A DNA stretch of 47,500 nt from Symbiodinium natans (taxonomy: Eukaryota; Sar; Dinophyceae; Suessiales; Symbiodiniaceae), in the NCBI GenBank assembly GCA_905221605.1, contig CAJNDS010000713.1:528164-575663 (forward strand). Direction: 5' to 3'. Below, one piece after another: positions 21,697 to 29,334 of this stretch. How positions within the stretch are numbered: the first letter of the stretch is position 1; every line of letters begins with the position of its first letter. The translations under genes were made by a program, and so were the position numbers. A model generated the notes under the pieces. The model ran no database searches and had not been told where the DNA came from. It saw only the letters and a list, made by a program, of their open reading frames with translations.

Positions 21697-24199
21697 ATGG
21701 CTGAGCTGGAGCAGCGGCTACAGCGCCTGGAGCTGCTTCTCGAAAACAATCTCGCTGCCCGCGTGAGCGAGGATGTGGCCGGAATCCAGTACCAGCTGAA
21801 GATGGTCCAAGATCGCCTCCTCACTGTGGAGAAGCAGCTGGCGATGGATTTGCCACCCAAAGAAGAGGATGAGAGCCAGGAGCACGAGGTGAAGGTGGAA
21901 GAGCCAGTGCAAGCAATGGAGATGGCGAGGCATTCCAAGAACAGGAAAAGCGTGGTGAGCGAGGCAAGGCTACAGCATTCTTTGCAAGACTCTTTCTGGG
22001 ATGCACCTATATCCTCCTTGGGAATCATTTTTTGTTGTATAAAACCCATTAAAGATATTTTTTTTATTAAGGTTCTAAGGGGAGTATAGGCACTACTCAT
22101 TCTGGGTCTGGACGAGACTGGCTGTCTTGGGTCCCTGATGATCTGCCTTGGGTTCGGAATCTGCTTCGGCATGCAGTTGCTGTTTTGCTGGGTCGTGTAT
22201 GCATCATTCTTAGATGCTGATCCGAAGTATGACCTGGAGTACTTGAAGGAGTGGCGTGTGATGTACGGCCACAGCGTTCTCTACTATGACGGTGCGTCGG
22301 GTGCATCTTTGGTGAGCAAAGTGTGTGAAGGAACGTCATTCGACCAAGATTGGTGGAATCTTATGGGTACTTGGAAATAACTTTTACTATAACTCCGAAG
22401 ACCTAAGAAACAGCGCAAATGATAAACTTTTTGCTGGGGTTCATATTTTTGGTACTATAACTCCTAAGAAACAGCGCAACAGATAGACTTTTTGCTGGGG
22501 ATCCAAGTTCAGTGTAGGAACAACAACCTGCTCGGGGAGATCGGCGACTACTTGCAGCCCCTCTTCGGCCCCGCCTTCCCAAACGTCGGGGTTGGCGTGG
22601 TTCCTCCATCACCCCTTGGGGAATTCTTTTGTGTTTTTTTGGTTTATATAGAACCCAAGAGGATACTAAAAATGTTATTTTCATTTAAGGTCGTAAGGGG
22701 GAGTAGAGGTTCTGAGCAGCCTGGCAATCTCCGTTTGGTTGTGCCACGTTGCCGCAGAGCTTCAAGATGTGGGCCGCCTAGGCGTGGCACTGTATCGGCT
22801 TCCCCGAGGCGAGACACTGGTCGCACGCACACGCGAGGGTGAGCGCACGTTCCAGAGCATCAGCGGTTTGCGGCTGGCTGTTCAAAGTTTGGCTCTGCTT
22901 TGCCGTGTTGCGGTTGCCGTGCTGTTAGGCATGTCTGGAGCACTATGGCTGTGCAAGACTCGTGACACCACAGAAATTTTCCTGAACGCCGTAGCGCTGG
23001 ACTTTGTGCTCGAGGTCGATAATGTGCTCTTCCGAGTACTGGCTCCCAGGCGAATGCTGCTGCAGATGCAATCAATTCAGCCACTTGATCTCGGTACCAG
23101 GAAGATGTGGCATGGCGTAGATGCCCAGAGTGTGCTCAAGCTGGTTGCATTGGTGGTGACTGTGTGCTTGTTCGTCTCCACAACGCTACAGAGCAATGCC
23201 GATGAGGCCCGTCAAGCTCGAGACATGCTTTGCGGCGGCAACAGAGACTTCGTGTATGGCACCCATCCTACTCTGGGCCCCATGTTCGTCATGGAGACGA
23301 CCAACTTCAGCATGAGCACCAGCAGCAGCATCATGCCTGGTATGCAGCCCTTGGTCACGGAGGTGATCTTCAGCTTTCAGAAGGACCAGGTCGCCCATGA
23401 AATGTGGAGGAGCTCCATCGATGGAGTTGGCGATGTTGCGGTAAAGCGAGCCAGAGATCTGCAAGACCTTCAGGCTTCTTGGTAGCCCAGTGGTAACCTT
23501 TGCCCTTTTTTGTTGTTCTGGGTTCCCTTATACAGTAACCAACCCAAAAAAGGGTGCCCTTACTATGAGATGGTTTCTGGGCCACCTAAGGCTTGGTTGT
23601 CCCAATCAGACACGGAAGCTCCGGAAGAGACCGGGATGGGGAGCCGTAGCTACGGCACCCATTGCCAGGATCGTGGGGCCGACTTCTGGGAAGCAGACTG
23701 GCTGTGGCCCACTGTCAGGGCGTTGACAAATCAAAGTGTTACGGACTGCGAGAAGGCGCGGCCCTTCTGCGACCGGAGGGATCTGCCCCTGATCCGCATG
23801 CTCTGTCCCGAAAGCTGTGGCTGCATGTCACCAACTTCCGGTCTCTATGCGGACAACGGCTGCCGCCAGCAATGTCAAGGGGAAGACTTCTTTCAGTCTC
23901 AGCTGAACGCCTCAGAGTGTGAAGACCTGCAAGTTAGCGATGCTCGCCGTGAAGCCTGGAAGAGGTGGTGGAGTGGCTTCTACGACTACAACGTTTTCTG
24001 GTGGGGCACGGCGAATCCTATGATGGTCTTCGCCGATGAGGGTGCGGAGGGCAACTGCTCCTTTGTGAGTTCCGCCATCTGGATCGCGGAGCACGTTTGC
24101 AGACACGACGAGCGCCGGCCAGCGTCGATGTTCTGCCCAGTGACGTGTGGTTGCACTGGGCCCAGTTCGTCAGACCTGTGGTGCCCGAGAGCATGTTGA
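21697..24199 (+). CDS. Dinoflagellate-type multi-pass membrane protein with ShK-like C-terminal cysteine motifs (complete, 5 exons)
   Basis: Exons 21697-22002, 22090-22373, 22518-22599, 22709-23473 and 23591-24199 join in one frame to 681 aa. The start ATG opens an N-terminal coiled coil (MAELEQRLQRLELLLENN), then an acidic linker and hydrophobic helices (SLMICLGFGICFGMQLLFCW, VLSSLAISVWLCHVAAEL, SLALLCRVAVAVLLGMSGAL, LKLVALVVTVCLFVSTTL). A loop contains NAVALDFVLEVDNVLFRVLA. The C-terminal 200 residues are Cys-rich and include CPESCGCM and CPVTCGCTG, which match the ShK-type C-x-x-x-C-x-C pattern and are probably structural, not a toxin. Function is unknown; an ion-channel-like or sensor role is only a guess. 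At least three of the four introns are introner-like, and their borders are GC, GA, GT and GC to AG|G. Confidence 0.85.
22003..22089 (+). mobile_element. Introner element, family 2 copy a
   Basis: An 83-bp element is flanked by the target duplication GCAC (22003-22006 and 22090-22093). Its ends are imperfect inverted repeats (CTATATCCTCCTTGGGAA versus TTCTAAGGGGAGTATAG) and its centre is AT-rich. Removing 87 bp (GC...AG|G) joins SFWD to ALLILGLDETG in frame. Confidence 0.85.
22374..22517 (+). repeat. Intron made of two tandem ~65-bp units
   Basis: The unit TACTATAACTCC...CTAAGAAACAGCGCAA...GATAAACTTTTTGCTGGGG occurs twice (about 22386-22450 and 22454-22500). The intron is 144 bp, GA...AG|G, and its removal gives a continuous frame (LMGTW joined to NNNLLGEIGDY). 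GGAA occurs at both borders. Confidence 0.75.
22600..22708 (+). mobile_element. Introner element, family 2 copy b
   Basis: A 105-bp element is flanked by the target duplication GTTC (22600-22603 and 22709-22712). Its ends are inverted repeats (CTCCATCACCCCTTGGGG and CGTAAGGGGGAGTAGAG). The centre TATATAGAACCCAAGA...TTTCATTTAAGG is close to the copies at 22003 and 7455. Removing 109 bp (GT...AG|G) joins GVGVV to LSSLAISVW in frame. Confidence 0.85.
23474..23590 (+). mobile_element. Introner element, family 1 copy B
   Basis: A 113-bp element (23478-23590) has terminal inverted repeats CTTGGTAGCCCAG and CTGGGCCACCTAAG, flanked by GCTT on both sides. The core TTTGCCCTTTTTTG...GGGTTCCCTTATA...CCCAAAAAAGGGTGCCC matches copy A. 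Removing 117 bp (GC...AG|G) joins DLQA to WLSQSDTEAP; without removal the frame stops at TAG inside the element. Confidence 0.87.
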
Positions 24200-25310
24200 A
24201 ACCGTGTGCACCGCAGCACATATCTTGAAGCCTCAAATGTCGACAAACTGCCGACACGTTTCCAGTCTTAACTCGCTGTTCTGATGGTTTTAGGCGTTCG
24301 AGGGTGGTGTTGCGAAGCAGCGCCTACCTGAGAGCTGACCAAGTGAGACTCAACAAACAGTTCTGGTGTAATCGGGGGGTGGGGGGCGGCGGGGCCACAG
24401 CCCAGCACTTGCTGCTTTCATTCGGTAGCTTCATGGCGTCAACCAGTAGACAGAACAATGCCTATTCAAAGGCTCATGCAGAATGTAGACAGGCACGACC
24501 TCAAACCTGCAATCCTGCTTCTGTGGCCGAATCGTCAGGTGAACGAGGGGCCGCCTAAATGTATGGGGCTTCCCGCGAGCCAGATCTTGAGAAGGCCCAT
24601 GCAAACAGCGGGAAGTGACCGTCCTTAGACATGGGTGTGGGGTCCATCTGGGGTCGTGGTTGCGGAACAGATGCCCTAAACCCTAAAACCCGAAACCCTA
24701 AACCGTGAATTTTTGATTGTTGATTTGGGCTCCTTCGCAGCAGTCCTCTACCGGTATAGCCTTGAGGACTAGAAACGGCCCTGTGCCAAGTCGCACACAT
24801 GCACATCTAGGCCCCAGAGTAGGCAATTATTCCTTCTTCTCATTTTTTTTTTTTTTTTTTGGGGGGGGGGGGGGGGGGTTGGGTTCCCTTATTGCCCCCT
24901 TTGAGCCACAATGAGGCACCCCTTTCTATTCCTGGTTTCTCCTGGGTCTCGACATGCAGGTTCCTTCAGATCATGCCTTGACACCAGGTAGCGGTCAGGG
25001 GTGGATTTAGGGTTAGGGTTTAGGGTGTTGGGTGTAGGGTTTAGGGTTTAGGGTTTAGGGTTTAGGGTTTAGGGTTTAGGGTTTAGGGTTTAGGGTGATT
25101 AAGACCTTATAGAGGCGCCCCTTGGAAGTGGGCCTCTCAATCGGCTTCCAACTTCGGAGATGAATCCTCCAATCATCCTCCAATTTTGCTTCAGCAGCTA
25201 TCCCTAAAGCCTAACCGTAAACAATAAACCCTAAACCCTAACCCCTGACCCCTAAACCCTAAACTCCAAACCCTAAACCCTAAACCCTAAACCCAAAACC
25301 CTAAACCCTA
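24200..25310. other. Spacer downstream of the membrane-protein gene
   Basis: Apart from the element at 24807-24951 it contains telomeric arrays at 25009-25095 (TTTAGGG) and 25237-25310 (CCCTAAA), the latter being the insertion site of the retrotransposon. No gene is recognised. Confidence 0.55.
24807..24951 (+). mobile_element. Introner-like element, family 1 (diverged, intergenic, with T/G-run expansion)
   Basis: The left end CTAGGCCCCAG and right end CTGGGTCTCG are imperfect inverted repeats. ACAT flanks both sides (24803-24806, 24952-24955). The centre has about 20 T then 16 G, followed by GGGTTCCCTTATTGCCCC as in the other copies. It ends CG rather than AG, so it would not provide an acceptor. 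Confidence 0.55.
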
Positions 25311-25484
25311 TGTGTTGAGGTTAAAGAAAAAGGGTCAATGTGCCCGGTATTATTGGCTCAAGACTGGGCCATGCGCCTGGTAGCAAAAAGAAGTTTCGAG
25401 TCTTTGGTGTTTGCTGGTTGGTTCAGGGTGAAACCTCTGGCGACTGTTGGGGTTGATCCCTTTCCCCTTTCGGTTGCCCCCGTA
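25311..25484 (+). repeat. 5' LTR (174 bp)
   Basis: It starts TGTGTTGAGG and ends GCCCCCGTA and is identical to 34779-34952 over all 174 bases compared. The terminal dinucleotides are TG and TA rather than the usual TG...CA. The sequence TTGGCTCAAG at 25353-25362 equals the 3' ten bases of the dinoflagellate spliced leader. Confidence 0.93.
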
Positions 25485-25514
25485 GGTTATGAGCCCAAAT
25501 TAGGCTTCCTGCGG
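25485..25514 (-). promoter_or_regulatory. Primer-binding site, initiator tRNA-Met anticodon-loop type
   Basis: GGTTATGAGCCC starts immediately after the LTR and is the reverse complement of GGGCTCATAACC, the anticodon stem-loop region of initiator tRNA-Met. The copia element of Drosophila uses the same half-tRNA priming. The next bases (AAATTAGGCTTCCTGCGG) partly match the D-arm side. This fixes the LTR end at 25484. Confidence 0.75.
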
Positions 25515-25545
25515 TATAGGTAAGATTTTACGCTTGTTTAGCGCA

Positions 25546-25872
25546 ATGGACATGATGCGGCGTCGGTCGGAACCTGGACTGTCATCCGCGGCCAATGAAG
25601 CCGAAGAAAATCGTGGTGATGGGGGTGAAGAACGACAGCAAGTAGTGCAAGCACTGACAGATGGTAGGGAAGTTGCAGTGATACAACAAACGTCTCAGGT
25701 GGAAAATGAAGTGGTTCCGTTCCCAGCAGCGAATCCTTTCTGGAGCGAGCGGGCTCATGAAGAGATGAGACTGAGGCAATCAAGGCCGGCAAGTCTTCCT
25801 GCGAGCGGAGGGGATAGAAGTGGTGAAAATACGAGGAGGCCACCATCGGGATCGAGAACCTGCACCAGCTGA
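25546..25872 (+). CDS. Retrotransposon gag, N-terminal piece
   Basis: The first ATG after the primer-binding site starts MDMMRRRSEPGLSSAANEAE, an acidic, low-complexity region. The frame stops at 25872 but is overlapped from 25820 by the main gag frame, so a single frameshift, natural or mutational, is needed to continue. A Kozak-independent start is assumed. Confidence 0.6.
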   Translation: MDMMRRRSEPGLSSAANEAEENRGDGGEERQQVVQALTDGREVAVIQQTSQVENEVVPFPAANPFWSERAHEEMRLRQSRPASLPASGGDRSGENTRRPPSGSRTCTS

Positions 25873-27889
25873 GAGGCCATCGTCAGGTTTAATGGGCCAG
25901 ATGGAAAGAGGTAATATTGGTGAAACACAAGGCGAGGAAGAGCTTATTCCTGATCTGACTGGTGAAGAGCAAGGTGAAGATATGGCAGTGGTGAAGCGTG
26001 CACTCAAAGAGCTGTTGGTGCAGACAAAGGAGCTGGGAAACAGGTTGCATAGAGTGGAGGAGAAAAGTTATACCTCTGCTGCATCTGGGTCGGCTTCGCG
26101 AGCACGGAGCACTGGAGTGGTGGACGCAAATGCTGCGTATCCCTTGGGTATGACTCCAGAGAAACAGTATCTGCCAGGACAAGTTTTCTACACCGATGGT
26201 TTGGGTGGTTTTTGGACTGTGTCGCCTGATGGAGCATGGCTGCCGATTGAGGTTTACGACCTGCCAAGAGGTTGTGATCTTCAACCCTTGCCTGAGTCCA
26301 GGAAGGAGGATAGTAATGTGGAGGCCGAAAGAGAGGTGCCAATGTTGCATTTACCTGAAGGGAAGAAACCCTCCAGATTGCCTCCACTAAATTACCCCCT
26401 GGGAGGTTCGGCAAGTGGTGTGTATACAGGTGGTCCGCCTGGTTTGACACAGGTACAGACAGCTGCCTTGCCAGCAGGTGTTGACGGTTCTGCCGCACCT
26501 ATGGCGAATCAGCCCGGTTTTATCTCAGCTCGAGAAACCGCAACACAGGAGTATGCTGAAGAGCCGGGTGGATATACAATGGTAGAAAACGTTCCGTATC
26601 GGTGGAAAATGACAGCTGGGAAGTTGGAATTAGAAAAGGTTCCAGTAGCAGCTTTTGCGCCTGGTATGGGACAGAGACTGCCTCAAAGGCCTAGTGGTGG
26701 TATCATTTTACCCCCTGGAGCAGTGGTGCCGCGAGGTGTGCCGATAAGTGGTGATAGTTCTGGAACTGAACGTCCGGAGGCTCTTGGAAAGCATGTGATG
26801 AGCCTTCCTACTTTGGCGGACTATGCGCCAAGCAATCCAACGGCACTAGGGGATTGGATCGCAATGATCGAGCCAATGTTGTCTTCGCTGACAGATACAG
26901 GAAGAGTGTGGTGGCAATGCGTCTATTCAAGGGCGTATAAGGCGTATACCAAATGGTTGAGTGTTTCTCCGCTGGAAAGGTTGGGCATCAAGACTGAGCT
27001 AGAAGGACTCAATGTAGTTCAAACTGCGCACGTTTTGTTGGAGCAGAGGGCAGTGTCTCTATTGCTGCAGGCGATTCCGGAGAGATTGAAGACGGAGATC
27101 GTTTCCACTCGAATGTTGGGATCAGTGATGATATTTTACAAATTGTTGACGGTTTACCAACCAGGTGGAGCAAACGAGCGCAGTACAATGTTGAACTTCT
27201 TGGTGCAACCATCTTCGGCTATCTCGATCTCAGAGGCCATTAAGGGAGTGCGTCAATGGGCGCAATGGCGTTCCCGATTAAGGGAGTTGCGAGCGGCCGA
27301 GCCGGACGCTACCTTGCTTATCAAAGGATTGGATGCTTTATCATCCGCATTGCTGGCAAAACACCCTACGGTTCACTTCAGAGTGGCATCCTTTCGGGAA
27401 AAATTGGGGGTGGACTACTCGCCGACCTCTGAAACTGCGACACAACTAGCTGAAATGTTACAAGCAGAGTTTGAGCTGCAATTGCATAGTGCTGGTGATC
27501 AAGAGGTGAAGCAGGACTCGGACGCCAAGAAAAGGGCACGGTTAAATAAGGCCCAAAAGGGAACTGGTGACGAGACAGAGGAGGGTGACAAAGGCAAAGG
27601 GAAAGGAAAAAGGTACAGCAGTGATGGTGAACGTCCATTCTGTTGGGTGTATGGGAAGACGGAAGCAGGCTGCAAGTTCGGGTCACGCTGCAAGTTTCGC
27701 CATGACAAAGACTCCCTGGAGCGTGGAAGATGTTTCGAATGTGGGGCCGTTGGCCATTTACAGCCGCAGTGTCCATATAAAGATGGTGCAAGTCCCAATG
27801 CGGACTCAAATTCCGAAAGGAATAAATTCAAAGGGAATTCTCCCAAAGGGGGAAAGGGCGGCAAAGGTGGAAAATGGGGTAGTGGCTGA
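25820..27889 (+). CDS. Retrotransposon gag (capsid/nucleocapsid)
   Basis: The open frame covers about 690 codons; the listed beginning is only where the frame opens. It has a Pro/Gly-rich first half, then a helical capsid-like region (GDWIAMIEPMLSSL, YKAYTKWLSVSPLERL, LLLQAIPERLKTEIV), a Lys-rich linker and two zinc-binding modules near 27640-27780. These are a CCCH finger (C-x9-C-x5-C-x3-H, ending GSRCKFRHD) and a CCHC knuckle (CFECGAVGHLQPQC). The frame ends in a Gly/Lys tail. Pol continues in the +1 frame and overlaps it by about 320 bases. Confidence 0.85.
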   Translation: MVKIRGGHHRDREPAPAERPSSGLMGQMERGNIGETQGEEELIPDLTGEEQGEDMAVVKRALKELLVQTKELGNRLHRVEEKSYTSAASGSASRARSTGVVDANAAYPLGMTPEKQYLPGQVFYTDGLGGFWTVSPDGAWLPIEVYDLPRGCDLQPLPESRKEDSNVEAEREVPMLHLPEGKKPSRLPPLNYPLGGSASGVYTGGPPGLTQVQTAALPAGVDGSAAPMANQPGFISARETATQEYAEEPGGYTMVENVPYRWKMTAGKLELEKVPVAAFAPGMGQRLPQRPSGGIILPPGAVVPRGVPISGDSSGTERPEALGKHVMSLPTLADYAPSNPTALGDWIAMIEPMLSSLTDTGRVWWQCVYSRAYKAYTKWLSVSPLERLGIKTELEGLNVVQTAHVLLEQRAVSLLLQAIPERLKTEIVSTRMLGSVMIFYKLLTVYQPGGANERSTMLNFLVQPSSAISISEAIKGVRQWAQWRSRLRELRAAEPDATLLIKGLDALSSALLAKHPTVHFRVASFREKLGVDYSPTSETATQLAEMLQAEFELQLHSAGDQEVKQDSDAKKRARLNKAQKGTGDETEEGDKGKGKGKRYSSDGERPFCWVYGKTEAGCKFGSRCKFRHDKDSLERGRCFECGAVGHLQPQCPYKDGASPNADSNSERNKFKGNSPKGGKGGKGGKWGSG

Positions 27890-27890
27890 A

Positions 27891-28715
27891 GGAGGTGAAG
27901 AGACTGCAAATGGGAGAACTGAAGGAGGTTCAGCAAGTCCTTCGACTCCACCAACGCCTAACCAATTCCTCACTGAAGCTCTTGAGGTGCTGAAAGCTTT
28001 GAAACTGTCACCTCAGCAGGCCGGCTCGAGCGGCGAACCTAGTATTCGCATGTTGTGTGATTCTGGGTTACTTCAACAAGGAGATAGGGTGGCTTTGGTG
28101 GACACAGCTGCGACACACCTTGCGCGGACGCTTTTTCCATGGGAATGTTTACCAGACACTACTGTTACGGTGCAAAGCGCGCTGGGTGGTGTGGAAATGA
28201 GGATTACAGAGAAAGGGACGTTGATTAGGGAAGACAATGGGCCCCTGATTATCCCTCTCTGGTTGATTTTGGAGTTTGGGGCGAACCTCACGGTGATCAA
28301 TGGGATGTGTCACGTGGGAGCAAAATCTTCGCTGGACCAGCTCTTGTGGTTTGAACATGGCTGTTTGGTTATGGATTACAAAACAGCTGAGAATATGGTT
28401 TTGCATGCTGAAAGACAGTGTGCGTCTTGGTCCCATTCTCAATGGAGGAATGGAAGGGCGGACTGTGGAGTCGGTTCGTCGGATGCCACGTTGTTGCCGA
28501 AGCAGGGAGAAGGCCGAGGAGTATGCGTCCTACGTGTGGCCAGGGTTTCTGACACCAATGAGTGTTCGGGAATGGGCATGTTGGACTCGGGGGCATCACA
28601 TCCTCTCAGATCACTTCGTCCTGGTGAACAGTTTCCGCAGCAAAAGGTGTTGGTGTCTTTAGCTGTTGGATCTCGGGAGATGAGTATTACCCCAGGTGAC
28701 CCTGGTAACTCCTGA
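27891..28715 (+). CDS. Retrotransposon protease region (two retropepsin-like motifs)
   Basis: The frame opens upstream of 27891 but codes for recognisable pol only downstream of the gag stop. It contains VALVDTAATHLARTL near 28089-28130, a degenerate aspartic-protease-like motif followed by a Gly-rich strand pattern. It then has GMLDSGASHPLRSL with the canonical DSGA at 28584-28595. The frame stops at 28715, while the conserved continuation is in the next frame from 28717, so there is a frameshift inside the protease domain. Confidence 0.78.
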   Translation, partial: GGEETANGRTEGGSASPSTPPTPNQFLTEALEVLKALKLSPQQAGSSGEPSIRMLCDSGLLQQGDRVALVDTAATHLARTLFPWECLPDTTVTVQSALGGVEMRITEKGTLIREDNGPLIIPLWLILEFGANLTVINGMCHVGAKSSLDQLLWFEHGCLVMDYKTAENMVLHAERQCASWSHSQWRNGRADCGVGSSDATLLPKQGEGRGVCVLRVARVSDTNECSGMGMLDSGASHPLRSLRPGEQFPQQKVLVSLAVGSREMSITPGDPGNS

Positions 28716-28716
28716 A

Positions 28717-29334
28717 ATGGTAGATCCACTAGTGCCAATTGGCAAAGCGAGCGCCTTGGTTGGTCTCAGAGTACAGTGGCGTGGTGGCAAGTGCACAGCC
28801 TCACATCCTGTTCTGGGGGAACTTCGCGTTCGAGATCTGAATGGGTGCCCTTGTTTGGAAAAGGAAGTGGCGCTTCAGATCATTGATGAAATGGATTGGT
28901 GCTCACCAAAGCAAGCATTAAAGGTGGCACGTATGGTTCAAGGGTGTCCGAATACGGACAATGAAGTGGCCGTAAAAGCGTCGTTGCAAAGCGCAGCGCG
29001 GACAGCGTCAGCGAACGAGGAGGAGTTCGTCCAGGCTTGTTGGCGATTTCTTCGGTGGTATTATGGTGATGTACCAGAAAATATGCTGATGGAGCTGTTG
29101 CCACGTGGGGATATTGCTGCGTTGCCTTTCAACCGTCATAAAAGGCGACGGCTGGCACGAGCAAAAAGGGTGGTGGTACACCTATTTTCCGGGAAACAAA
29201 AATGGCATTTTCCCAGTCGGGATGTGGAGGCCTACACAATTCGAGCGTCTGGAAGTATCTTCTGCATCTGGCGGCTGATGGAAAGGTGGTTGCTGTGGTT
29301 GGGGGGCCTCCGTGCAGGACAGTGTCAAGGTTGA
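28717..29334 (+). CDS. Protease C-terminal part and methyltransferase motif-I region
   Basis: It continues the protease domain (LVTPEMVDPLVPIGKAS...LRVRDLNGCPCLEKEVALQI) and a linker. It then reads KRVVVHLFSGKQKW, with LFSG (29182-29193) matching motif I (DLFSGxG, cofactor binding) of C5 cytosine methyltransferases. Translation after about 29230 is out of frame; the motif-IV part follows in another frame. Confidence 0.7.
   Translation: MVDPLVPIGKASALVGLRVQWRGGKCTASHPVLGELRVRDLNGCPCLEKEVALQIIDEMDWCSPKQALKVARMVQGCPNTDNEVAVKASLQSAARTASANEEEFVQACWRFLRWYYGDVPENMLMELLPRGDIAALPFNRHKRRRLARAKRVVVHLFSGKQKWHFPSRDVEAYTIRASGSIFCIWRLMERWLLWLGGLRAGQCQG

Noticed and set aside
23820-24190. Toxin gene call from ShK-like cysteines
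   Set aside because: The motifs sit at the end of a large multi-pass membrane protein; ShK-like modules are commonly structural, and nothing supports a toxin role.
26004-27954. Minus-strand frames opposite gag
   Set aside because: Shadow frames; no domains, and the plus strand encodes zinc-finger gag.
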